Assembly: GCA_900766825.1 (NCBI GenBank) | Contig: CAAFWU010000076.1 | Span: 1 to 9,289 of the forward strand | DNA length: 9,289 bases | Direction of reading: 5' to 3' | Origin: Bacteroidales bacterium | Lineage (GTDB): Bacteria; Bacteroidota; Bacteroidia; Bacteroidales; Marinilabiliaceae | Shown here: positions 1-6,535 of the stretch, piece by piece | Layout of the letters: every line of letters starts with the position of its first letter | Numbering within the stretch: position 1 is the stretch's first letter | Made by a program: the position numbers and the translations under genes | The notes under the pieces: model-generated | Told to the model about the DNA's origin: nothing | What the model saw: only the letters and a program-made list of their open reading frames with translations | Databases searched by the model: none

Positions 1-18
1 GAAAGGGAAGCGGACCCG
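1..18. repeat. 3' tail of a triple-hairpin intergenic repeat (copy A, cut by the window edge)
   Basis: These 18 bases are identical to positions 197-214, the end of the complete repeat copy at 115-214, and include the right arm of its third hairpin. The remainder of this copy presumably lies left of the window. The sequence that follows (19-91) is also a near copy of what follows the complete repeat, so repeat and leader were duplicated together. Confidence 0.75.
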
Positions 19-91
19 AAGATAGAACATTCTAATTGCACATCATCAAAAATATAAACACATACCTATGAATCTTAAACGAAGCACCCTG
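1..91 (+). repeat. Upstream copy of a tandem duplication of the GH2 leader and start codon
   Basis: Positions 1-91 match 197-288 almost base for base, with one single-base indel and a few substitutions near 19-23. The match runs through an A-rich leader and into the first codons (ATG AAT CTT AAA). Similarity stops shortly after the start region. The period is about 197 bp. The intact gene uses the downstream copy; this copy is a broken start. Confidence 0.9.
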
Positions 92-112
92 TTTTATCAA
101 TCCCTTCCGTAG
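68..112 (+). pseudogene. Truncated duplicate of the GH2 gene start (14-codon stub)
   Basis: An ATG in the same leader context as the real GH2 start opens a short frame reading MNLKRSTLFYQSLP and then TAG. The first four residues equal those of the intact GH2 protein and residue 6 (Ser) and residue 8 (Leu) also match, after which the frames diverge. It is best read as the left-over 5' end from a tandem duplication. Whether it is translated, for example as a leader peptide, cannot be told from the sequence. Confidence 0.6.
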
Positions 113-114
113 AA

Positions 115-214
115 GTCCCGAAACCCTGAAAGGGTTTCAGTCTCTTTAGCCCAGGGTAACACCCTGGGTATCAAAGCCCCCCCCAGTAGCTTCCCTGAAA
201 GGGAAGCGGACCCG
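115..214. repeat. Triple-hairpin intergenic repeat, complete copy B
   Basis: Three short perfect inverted repeats follow each other. The first is 121-137 (AAACCCT, loop GAA, AGGGTTT). The second is 150-168 (CCCAGGGT, loop AAC, ACCCTGGG). The third is 189-207 (GCTTCCCT, loop GAA, AGGGAAGC). The same three hairpins in the same order and spacing recur at 4606-4702, and the tail recurs at 1-18. The spacers between hairpins are also conserved (CTCTTTAG before hairpin 2, TATCAAAGC after it). It resembles REP/BIME-type dispersed elements in architecture; no protein-coding role is apparent. Confidence 0.9.
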
Positions 215-264
215 TAGGGTAGAACATTCTAATTGCACATCATCAAAAATATAAACACATACCC

Positions 265-3200
265 ATGAATCTTAAACTAAGCCCACTGATTCTCACCCTC
301 TTAGGGTTGCTCTGTCTCTGCCTTAAATCCCCCTCTGTGGCTTGGGCAGGACAAAAATTCAACTTCAATGCCAATTGGAAACTAATGGTTGGCAACGACC
401 CCGCGGGTGCCAACCCCAAAACCAACGATGCCGATTGGCAAACCGTTACGCTACCCTATGCCTTCAACCAAACTGAGGCCTTCTCAAGAAACTGCAGCCA
501 ACTGAGCGACACCGTCATGTGGTATCGCAAACACTTCGTGCTTCCCCAAAGTGCCAAAGGGCAAAACATCTTTGTGGAGTTCGAGGGCGTACGCTTTGGT
601 GCTCGTGTCTTCATCAATGGTCATGAACTCGGTTGGGCAGAAAACGGCATCACTGCCTTTGGCTTCAACCTGACCCCCTACGTCAACTATTCGGCCGAGA
701 ACGTTCTGGCCGTCTTAGTAGACAGCGATTGGGACTTTCGCGAACATGTGGCCTCGCCCTCATTGCGCGATGGCAAACCCGAACTCGATGACGATGGCAA
801 CCCCAAGCTCACCTTCTCTAAGTTCCAGTGGAACAACAAGAACTTCTTCTGCAACTATGGCGGCATAAACAAAAATGTCTGGCTTCACATCCTGCCCCCC
901 GTCTACCAAACCTTGCCCCTCTACACCAACTTGCGCACCGTGGGTCCCTACGTCTACGCCAAAGATTATGTGGTGCAGAACGGTCTGGCAACCCATGCCA
1001 CCCTCTGTGCCGAGACTCAGGTAATCAACTCAACGCGCAAGCCCCAGCAGGTGCAGTATCGCCTAACCGTGTTGGACAAAGACGGACAACAGTTCGCTCA
1101 GTTCATGGGCGACGTGCGCACCATTGCCGCCGCCGACACCGTCATGCTCCGAGCCCAGCACGCTGTGCAGAATCTCGAGCTCTGGTCCTGGGGCTATGGC
1201 TATCTCTATACTGTGAAATCAGAACTTCTTGTCGATGGTCAAGTTGCTGACTGTCAGGATGTACGCACAGGCTTTCGCAAAACAGAGTTCGGCAACGGCA
1301 TGTTCTACCTCAACGACCGTGTGCTCCAGCTCAAAGGCTACGCCCAGCGAACCACCAACGAGTGGCCCGCCGTGGGCATATCGGTCCCCACCTGGATGTC
1401 AGACTACAGCAATTCGCTCATTGCTGCTGGCAACGGCAACCTTGTTCGATGGATGCACGTGACCCCCTCAAAACAAGATGTTGAGTCGCTGGACCGCATG
1501 GGAATTTTGCAAGCCATGCCAGCAGGCGATGCCGAGAAGGATGTGACCGACCGTCGTTGGCAGCAACGATGCGACGTGATGAGAGACGCCATAATCTACA
1601 ACCGAAACAACCCCTCCATAATATTCTACGAGGGTGGCAACAACCAAATATCCGAGGCTCACATGGCCGACCTCATTGCCCTGCGAGACAAGTTCGACCC
1701 CTATGGCGGACGTGCCACTGGCTGCCGCAATATGCTTGACTCTAAACTGGCTGAGTATGGCGGCGAGATGCTCTATGTGAACAAGTCCGACACGAAGCCT
1801 GTCTTCATGATGGAGTATAACCGCGACGAGGGCATCCGACGCTATTGGGACCAATGGTCCTACCCCTATCACATTGAGGGTGAGGGACCTCTCTACCGTG
1901 GCAGCACCGCCGTGGCCTACAATCATAATCAAGACGGTCTGGCCGTGGAAAACATTGTCCGCTGGAACGAATATTGGTTGGCTCGCCCAGGCACAGGTCG
2001 TCGTGTCAACAGTGGCGGCGCCAAAATAATATTCTCGGACTCCAATACCCATGCCCGCGGCGAGAAGAACTACCGCACCTCGGGGGTGGTGGACGCCATG
2101 CGCATCCCCAAAGACTCGTGGTATGTCCTGCAAACCATGTGGGACGGATGGGTAGACACCGAAGCTGAGCACACCTACATCATTGGCCATTGGAACTACA
2201 CCGAGGCCCTGACCCAAAACTCCACCGAGTGGAATGGCCACAAACCCATCTACGTCTGCTCCTCGGCCGACGAGGTTGAGCTCTACGTCAATGGCCGCAG
2301 CCAAGGCCTCGGGCTCCGTTCCAATACCTTCCTCTTCACCTTCGACAGCGTGCGCTACGAACCTGGAACCATCCGTGCCGTGGGCCGCAAAGGAGGCCGC
2401 AAGGTCAGTTCCGACCAAAAGAGTACCGTGGGCCCCGTAACCCACCTCCGCATGCGCTGGATAGGACCTGAGGATGTTGTTGGGGTGTCAACCCCTGCCG
2501 AGCCCGACCCCTTCCGTGCCGATGGTGCCGACATCCGCATTGCCGAGGTCGAGGCCGTGGACGCCATGGGAAACCGTCATCCCTTAGCCCACGACCTTAT
2601 TCACTTCAGCCTCATGGGCGAAGGCGAGTACCTCGGTGGCCTCTCGGGCGTGGTCTCCGACGCCGAGCGTGCCTATAACAAAGCCTCCCAAGCCCAAGGT
2701 TTCGAGGGCATTGTGGCCGAGGGTGGCAACTCAACCGACACCAATGGCATCCTCAGCCCCGACCTTATGCTGGAGGCTGGCGTCATCCGTGTGCTCGTTC
2801 GCTCCACCACCAAGGCGGGCTCTCTAACCCTTACGGCAACACCTGTGGGCACCCCTGGGCAAGCCTCGTCCCTCGAGCCACAGAGCCTAAGCATTCAGTC
2901 CACCCCTTGCCCCGTGGCCAACGGTTTCTATGTTGAGCCCGCCCCTAAATTCACCCCCATAGCAGCCAACCGAAGCCTATGCCGCCCCCTCAACCTAAGC
3001 CGAGGTCGAACACCCAGCACACCCTCCTACGTTGCCACACTAAAGGCTGTGCCCATTCGCAACATCGAGGCCGCATGCAATCAGGACAAGCTCCACTATC
3101 TCACCGACGGCATTGAGGATGGACCCACCAACACACTCCACTCCAAATGGAGCAGCGACGGTCTGCTGGACAATGCTTGGCTCAAGATAAACCTGGTGCG

Positions 3201-3537
3201 CCCAGCGGCTCTGGCACAAATTGACCTGCGTGTCGATGGTTTCCGTACCACATCCTACCCCCTTCAGGTCTTTGCCATAGTGCCTGCGTCGGACGGCACC
3301 ACAGAGCGCGTTCTGGTTTGGGAGGGCTACACCCCCAAGTGCCTTGGCAACTGCTACCTGAACATCCCAAACCCCGTGGTGGCCCAGTCCTATGAGATCC
3401 GCATGGTGGGCGAAGCCACAGTAAAAGAGGCATTTGCCAGCATGACAGAGTTGGCCGCAAAAAAGAACCTCTCCACCAAGCCAAGCAAAAGCACAACGCT
3501 CTCGGTCTCTGAGATCGAGGTTAAGGTGAGGAAATAG
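265..3537 (+). CDS. Secreted family GH2 glycoside hydrolase (beta-galactosidase-like), with C-terminal discoidin-like domain
   Basis: The 1090-residue protein starts with a Sec signal peptide (hydrophobic core about 5-20, likely signal peptidase I cleavage after AWA at 26-28). There follow a GH2 sugar-binding jelly roll (about 30-210, with GGINKNVWLHI near 199), an Ig-like linker domain (about 215-335, ending TGFRKTEF) and a TIM-barrel catalytic domain (about 336-640). After these come Ig-like C-terminal domains (about 640-880; the ADGADIRIAEVEAVDA stretch resembles the GH2 C-terminal C5 type) and a discoidin/CBM32-like jelly roll (about 931-1090). The probable nucleophile is Glu517 in VFMMEYNRDEG. 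The usual acid/base motif GNE reads GGNN (457-460) here, with Glu456 just before it; similar shifted motifs occur, as I recall, in some Bacteroidetes GH2 subgroups. It probably trims a galactoside- or hexose-containing glycan in the periplasm or at the surface. The substrate cannot be deduced, and no SusC/SusD genes are in view. The ATG sits in the intact copy of the duplicated leader. Confidence 0.88.
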   Translation: MNLKLSPLILTLLGLLCLCLKSPSVAWAGQKFNFNANWKLMVGNDPAGANPKTNDADWQTVTLPYAFNQTEAFSRNCSQLSDTVMWYRKHFVLPQSAKGQNIFVEFEGVRFGARVFINGHELGWAENGITAFGFNLTPYVNYSAENVLAVLVDSDWDFREHVASPSLRDGKPELDDDGNPKLTFSKFQWNNKNFFCNYGGINKNVWLHILPPVYQTLPLYTNLRTVGPYVYAKDYVVQNGLATHATLCAETQVINSTRKPQQVQYRLTVLDKDGQQFAQFMGDVRTIAAADTVMLRAQHAVQNLELWSWGYGYLYTVKSELLVDGQVADCQDVRTGFRKTEFGNGMFYLNDRVLQLKGYAQRTTNEWPAVGISVPTWMSDYSNSLIAAGNGNLVRWMHVTPSKQDVESLDRMGILQAMPAGDAEKDVTDRRWQQRCDVMRDAIIYNRNNPSIIFYEGGNNQISEAHMADLIALRDKFDPYGGRATGCRNMLDSKLAEYGGEMLYVNKSDTKPVFMMEYNRDEGIRRYWDQWSYPYHIEGEGPLYRGSTAVAYNHNQDGLAVENIVRWNEYWLARPGTGRRVNSGGAKIIFSDSNTHARGEKNYRTSGVVDAMRIPKDSWYVLQTMWDGWVDTEAEHTYIIGHWNYTEALTQNSTEWNGHKPIYVCSSADEVELYVNGRSQGLGLRSNTFLFTFDSVRYEPGTIRAVGRKGGRKVSSDQKSTVGPVTHLRMRWIGPEDVVGVSTPAEPDPFRADGADIRIAEVEAVDAMGNRHPLAHDLIHFSLMGEGEYLGGLSGVVSDAERAYNKASQAQGFEGIVAEGGNSTDTNGILSPDLMLEAGVIRVLVRSTTKAGSLTLTATPVGTPGQASSLEPQSLSIQSTPCPVANGFYVEPAPKFTPIAANRSLCRPLNLSRGRTPSTPSYVATLKAVPIRNIEAACNQDKLHYLTDGIEDGPTNTLHSKWSSDGLLDNAWLKINLVRPAALAQIDLRVDGFRTTSYPLQVFAIVPASDGTTERVLVWEGYTPKCLGNCYLNIPNPVVAQSYEIRMVGEATVKEAFASMTELAAKKNLSTKPSKSTTLSVSEIEVKVRK

Positions 3538-3657
3538 TTTTCTTCCTTAGCGCACCATCATATACTGCATCTCATTTTTGTTGCATTTTTCCCAATATTT
3601 TTCTCACAATAAGCATTCTCTCGTGACTTTTGCTGCGGTCGTTTCCAATATTTAATC

Positions 3658-3665
3658 TATCTTTG
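3658..3665 (+). promoter_or_regulatory. Bacteroidetes -7 box (TATCTTTG) upstream of the OmpH-like gene
   Basis: TATCTTTG fits the Bacteroidetes sigma-ABfr -7 consensus TAnnTTTG exactly. The nearest TTG on its left (3630-3632) leaves a 25-base spacer, longer than the usual 19-21, so the -33 element is uncertain. Transcription would start near 3672 and give a leader of about 100 nt containing two hairpins. Confidence 0.5.
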
Positions 3666-3679
3666 CCATTGCTTAAATC

Positions 3680-3714
3680 TTGTTGTTCGCAAGTGTTTGC
3701 AGCAACAATTTTTT
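3680..3714 (+). terminator. Hairpin plus T-run between the GH2 and OmpH-like genes
   Basis: The arms 3680-3692 and 3697-3708 pair over about 12 bp with one bulged C and one G-T pair around a four-base loop, and six T residues follow at 3709-3714. It may be the intrinsic terminator of the GH2 gene, about 145 bases after its stop. It also lies just after the predicted start from the 3658 box, so it could act as an attenuator of the next gene. Confidence 0.6.
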
Positions 3715-3723
3715 CTAAGCCCC

Positions 3724-3739
3724 GAGCCATGCGTGGCTC
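3724..3739 (+). promoter_or_regulatory. Second leader hairpin before the OmpH-like gene
   Basis: GAGCCA (3724-3729), loop TGCG, and TGGCTC (3734-3739) form a perfect 6-bp stem, followed by the T-rich stretch TTCATTCTTTTTCT. It lies 33 bases before the start codon. It could be a weak terminator, an attenuator, or an mRNA 5' structure; the sequence does not decide. Confidence 0.45.
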
Positions 3740-3772
3740 TTCATTCTTTTTCTGAACAACTCATAACAGATA

Positions 3773-4348
3773 ATGAAACAAATATTCTGTACTCTGTCAT
3801 TGGTCGTGGCTCTCATGACCTCTTGCCAGCAGGCCAATCAGGCTCCTTCGGTTGCTAATGTTCAGTCCGATTCAGCTCAGTTCGGCATCGCTTATGTCAA
3901 CACTGACTCCCTTCTCACTGGCTACGACTACGCCGTTAAGATGAGCGAGCAACTCAACGATAAAGCCGAGCGCTCTAGGACCGACTTCAATGAGAAAGCT
4001 CGTGTCTTCCAGCAGGAGATGGTTGAGTTCCAGCGCAAAGTACAGAACAACGGCTTCCTCTCCATGGAGCGCGCTCAAAAAGAGCAGGCTCGTCTGCAGC
4101 AGCGCGAGCAGGAGCTTCAGGAGCTGAACCAGAAACTCAGCGCCGAGCTTATGCAGGAACAAGGTCGACTCACCACCGAGTTGGCCGACACCGTTAGCAA
4201 GTTCCTCAAGGAGTATGGTCAAGGTCGTTACAATCTCATCCTCAGCAACAACATGGGCGACAATGTCCTCTACGCTGCCGAGGGGGTAGACATCACCGCC
4301 GAGGTTGTGGCAGCTCTCAACGAGCGCTACGCCAAGTCGCAGAAATAA
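3773..4348 (+). CDS. OmpH/Skp-family periplasmic chaperone-like lipoprotein
   Basis: The 191-residue protein has a short lipoprotein signal peptide ending MTSC, making Cys18 the likely lipidated residue. After a short linker comes a typical OmpH/Skp start (FGIAYVNTDSLLTGYDYA, about 37-54). A long charged, Gln/Glu-rich helical region follows (about 55-140), expected to form the coiled-coil tentacles. The end is the compact beta/alpha segment containing YNLILSNN and VLYAAEGVDIT. Skp-family proteins hold unfolded outer-membrane proteins in the periplasm; the lipid anchor suggests a membrane-tethered variant, common in Bacteroidetes. The gene stands alone, with its own -7 box upstream and a strong terminator downstream. 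Length is near the family norm. Family assignment is solid; the client proteins are unknown. Confidence 0.88.
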   Translation: MKQIFCTLSLVVALMTSCQQANQAPSVANVQSDSAQFGIAYVNTDSLLTGYDYAVKMSEQLNDKAERSRTDFNEKARVFQQEMVEFQRKVQNNGFLSMERAQKEQARLQQREQELQELNQKLSAELMQEQGRLTTELADTVSKFLKEYGQGRYNLILSNNMGDNVLYAAEGVDITAEVVAALNERYAKSQK

Positions 4349-4389
4349 TTTTGCGATAGAACAGTATTTCCCCAAATACACAATACATT

Positions 4390-4424
4390 AGGTTGCCCAC
4401 CGCATAGGTCGGCAACCTTTTTTT
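4390..4424 (+). terminator. Intrinsic terminator of the OmpH-like gene
   Basis: AGGTTGCC (4390-4397) and GGCAACCT (4411-4418) form a perfect 8-bp stem, with an inner ACC/GGT pairing possible in the 13-base loop. A run of seven T residues ends at 4424. It lies about 40 bases after the stop codon of the OmpH-like gene and is a textbook rho-independent terminator on the plus strand. Confidence 0.88.
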
Positions 4425-4472
4425 GTGCCTATGCACAGCATCGAACCCTTTGCTCGCCCAACACCATAAACG

Positions 4473-4525
4473 CCAATCCGCCCATGAGCCCCAAAAAGAA
4501 ATTGGTGAGCCCATGAGCGGATTGG
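4473..4525 (-). other. Strong inverted repeat, fully paired only as minus-strand RNA
   Basis: The arms 4473-4491 and 4507-4525 (19 bases each) enclose a 15-base loop. On the plus strand 16 positions pair and three do not (4482/4516, 4487/4511, 4490/4508, all C-A or A-C). On the minus strand those three become G-U wobbles, so the minus-strand RNA forms an uninterrupted 19-bp stem. No T-run follows on either side. A frame through it on the minus strand contains the hydrophobic stretch FFLGLMGGLAFMVLG before a stop but has no clear start, so a decayed membrane-protein end is an alternative reading. Confidence 0.6.
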
Positions 4526-4605
4526 TTTTACAGAATCTATATTTTAGGGTATTGCCAATATCGAAATCCCCCACTTGGAGTCAGTCTGAATTTCGTCTGG
4601 AGTTC

Positions 4606-4702
4606 GTCCCGAAACCCTGAAAGGGTTTCTGCCTCTTTAGCCCAGGGTAACACCCTGGGTATCAAAGCATCCCCCACACAGCTTCCCTGAAGGGGAAGCG
4701 GA
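4606..4702. repeat. Triple-hairpin intergenic repeat, copy C
   Basis: This repeats the architecture of 115-214. Hairpin 1 is at 4612-4628 and hairpin 2 at 4641-4659, both with stem sequences identical to copy B. Hairpin 3 is at 4681-4699, with one A-to-G change that leaves a G-T pair next to the loop. Spacers differ by a few bases (TCTGCCTCTTTAG against TCAGTCTCTTTAG). It sits between two convergent genes, whereas copy B lies at a gene start. Confidence 0.9.
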
Positions 4703-4792
4703 TCTTTTGCAGGAGAATAGTTATTTCAATAAATCATGCAACACCCCAAAAACTAAACGTCTTTATTTTTGATGGGGATGAAAATCAACCCC

Positions 4793-6277
4793 TTAGAACT
4801 TGGCGTTGCGCATATCGCCCGTCTCCTCCAAAGCAATGTGCATGGCAAAAGCCTTCTTCAGAGTCATTGGGGTGTGGCACTTGCCCTCGGCCAACTTCAG
4901 GTAGTCCCAAAGCATCTCCTTATAGTCGGGGTGCACACAGTTCTCTATAATGGCGTGAGCCTTCTGTACGGGGCTCTTGCCACGCAGGTCGGCAACACCA
5001 TACTCTGTGGCCACCACCTTGACAGAGTGCTCGTTGCTGTCGGTGTGCGTTACCATGGGCACAATGGCAGAGATTACGCCACCCTTGGCAACCGAGGGAC
5101 ATGTGAATATGGAGAGGAACGAGTTGCGAGCAAAGTCGGCCGAACCGCCAATGCCGTTCATCATCTTCTGGCCACTCACGTTGGTAGAGTTAACGTTGCC
5201 GAAGATGTCCATCTCCAGTGCCGTGTTGATGGCAATGATGCCCAGACGACGAGCCAACTCCACGTGGTTCGTTATCTCCTGAGGACGAAGCATGAGCTTG
5301 CTCTTGAAGAAATCCAAATTGCCATAGACCCTCTCCAGCATATCGTCCGACAAAGTCAGTGAGCTACCCGAGGCAAAGGATATGCGACCATTCTCCATAA
5401 GGGGGATGACCGAATTCTGAATAACCTCGGTGAACATGGTGAAGGGGGGAATGTCCTGACACTCACCCAGCGAACCCAGCACAGCGTTGGCAATGTTGCC
5501 CACACCGCTCTGCAGAGGCAAGAACTCCTTGGGAATGATGCCGCGACGCAGCTCGCTAATAAGGAACTCAGCCACGTTCTGGCCAATCTTGGTGGTCACG
5601 GGGTTGGGCTCGGTGAAGGCCGCAATGGTGTCGGGCAAGTTGGTGCGCACCACGCCCAGCACCTTCTTGGGGTCCACCTTAATGGCCTCGGAACCAGCGC
5701 GGTCGCTGGGGCGATAGATGGGAATCTCCTTGCGATAGGGAGGGTTGAGGGGCTCATAGATGTCGTGCATACCCCTGATGGCCTCGGGGTGATGGGCGTT
5801 GAGCTCAATGATGATCTTGTCGGCCACAGCACATATGGTGGGCGATATGCCAACCGAGCTGGTGGGAACAACGTCGCCGTCGGCCGATATGGACGAAGCC
5901 TCTATGATGGCCACATCCATATGACCCAAGAAGCCGTAGCGCAAATCTTGTGCAACATGACCCAAGTTAAGGTCGAAATACTGCACCTCCTGGCGGTTGA
6001 TGGCAGAGCGCATATCCTTATGGCTCTGGAATGGGGTGCGGAACTTAACCGCATGAGCGCGTGCCAGGGCGCCATCGATAGGGTCGCCTGTGGCGCCACC
6101 TGTTATCAGGCCTACGCGGAACTCATTACCCTTGGCATGCTCGGCCTCGGCGCGGGCTGCCAATGCAGTGGGCACAGCCTTGGGGGTTCCCACCGACGAG
6201 AAGCCTCCAATACCTATAACGTAGTCGTTCTTGATGTATGCAGCGGCCTCCTCGGCCGTCAACTCGGGATAGTGCAT
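4793..6277 (-). CDS. Acetyl-CoA hydrolase/transferase family protein (probable succinate:acetate CoA-transferase)
   Basis: The 494-residue protein matches the class I acetyl-CoA hydrolase/transferase family in length and motifs. An N-terminal nucleotide-fold segment carries VIGIGGFSSVGTPKAVP (20-36). The glycine motif GVGNIANAV lies at 258-266. The likely catalytic Glu284 in FTEVIQ should form the glutamyl-CoA thioester, and TEYGVADLRGKSP (from 424) carries the second conserved Glu425. Both Glu residues have the spacing I recall for Acetobacter AarC (Glu294 and Glu435). The reaction exchanges CoA between acetyl-CoA or succinyl-CoA and acetate or succinate in the cytosol, linking acetate and succinate/propionate fermentation. 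The ATG at 6277 is preferred over one 23 codons upstream. The added residues are not family-like, the upstream ATG would lie upstream of the promoter boxes, and AAAGGA precedes the chosen ATG. Confidence 0.92.
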   Translation of the reverse strand: MHYPELTAEEAAAYIKNDYVIGIGGFSSVGTPKAVPTALAARAEAEHAKGNEFRVGLITGGATGDPIDGALARAHAVKFRTPFQSHKDMRSAINRQEVQYFDLNLGHVAQDLRYGFLGHMDVAIIEASSISADGDVVPTSSVGISPTICAVADKIIIELNAHHPEAIRGMHDIYEPLNPPYRKEIPIYRPSDRAGSEAIKVDPKKVLGVVRTNLPDTIAAFTEPNPVTTKIGQNVAEFLISELRRGIIPKEFLPLQSGVGNIANAVLGSLGECQDIPPFTMFTEVIQNSVIPLMENGRISFASGSSLTLSDDMLERVYGNLDFFKSKLMLRPQEITNHVELARRLGIIAINTALEMDIFGNVNSTNVSGQKMMNGIGGSADFARNSFLSIFTCPSVAKGGVISAIVPMVTHTDSNEHSVKVVATEYGVADLRGKSPVQKAHAIIENCVHPDYKEMLWDYLKLAEGKCHTPMTLKKAFAMHIALEETGDMRNAKF

Positions 6278-6307
6278 TTTTATTCCTTTCGTTAGGGTTT
6301 CTTTATG

Positions 6308-6338
6308 CAAAAGTAATGTAACACAATGCCATTTCCAA
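6308..6338 (-). promoter_or_regulatory. Promoter of the CoA-transferase gene
   Basis: Read on the minus strand, TTG (6338-6336) is followed after exactly 20 bases by TACTTTTG (6315-6308), a perfect TAnnTTTG -7 box at the standard Bacteroidetes spacing. Transcription would start near 6301, leaving a leader of roughly 24 nt before the ATG at 6277. This supports the chosen start codon. Confidence 0.75.
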
Positions 6339-6439
6339 TAATTCAATATTAAATCAGGTTAATGAACTATTAAATTATCACCATATGTGAATTTTTATAG
6401 TATAACACTCGTATTATGCCATTATATCCTCTTTCTCTC

Positions 6440-6470
6440 TTGCTTTTTTACCTTTTTTATACTAAATTCG
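6440..6470 (+). promoter_or_regulatory. Candidate promoter of the lemA operon
   Basis: TTG at 6440-6442 is followed after 20 bases by TAAATTCG (6463-6470), one mismatch from TAnnTTTG. The predicted start near 6478 leaves a leader of about 58 nt before the lemA ATG. The spacing is right but the -7 box is imperfect. Confidence 0.4.
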
Positions 6471-6535
6471 TACATAAACAAAAAACGCAACCCTCATTCT
6501 GTAAACTATATTTTTCATTTTCAATCACAAACACA

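Noticed and set aside
115..214. The triple-hairpin repeats as a CRISPR array or as tandem terminators.
   Set aside because: The hairpins differ from each other, there are no regularly spaced identical repeats with unique spacers, and no T-runs follow the stems.
1468..2445. A 325-codon open frame on the minus strand inside the GH2 gene.
   Set aside because: It is a shadow of the plus-strand GH2 frame: composition is Val/Gly/Ala-rich without domain motifs, and the plus frame has clear GH2 catalytic and sugar-binding motifs throughout.
4429..4525. A minus-strand mini-gene containing FFLGLMGGLAFMVLG.
   Set aside because: No start codon follows the upstream in-frame stop other than internal Met residues, and the stretch is the arm of an inverted repeat, so the hydrophobic reading may be incidental.
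4769..5362. Plus-strand open frames opposite the CoA-transferase gene (also 5765-6295).
   Set aside because: They mirror the strongly conserved minus-strand enzyme, have no family-like motifs, and lack promoter boxes.
6373..6394. Possible operator dyad (TCAC, CATAT, GTGA with AT-rich flanks) between the divergent promoters of the CoA-transferase and lemA genes.
   Set aside because: Only a 4-bp core pairs cleanly in AT-rich DNA; too weak to call an operator.
6416..6535. A 40-residue N-terminal extension of LemA starting at 6416.
   Set aside because: It would cover the candidate promoter and place the lipobox far inside the protein; the internal ATG at 6536 gives a normal lipoprotein signal.
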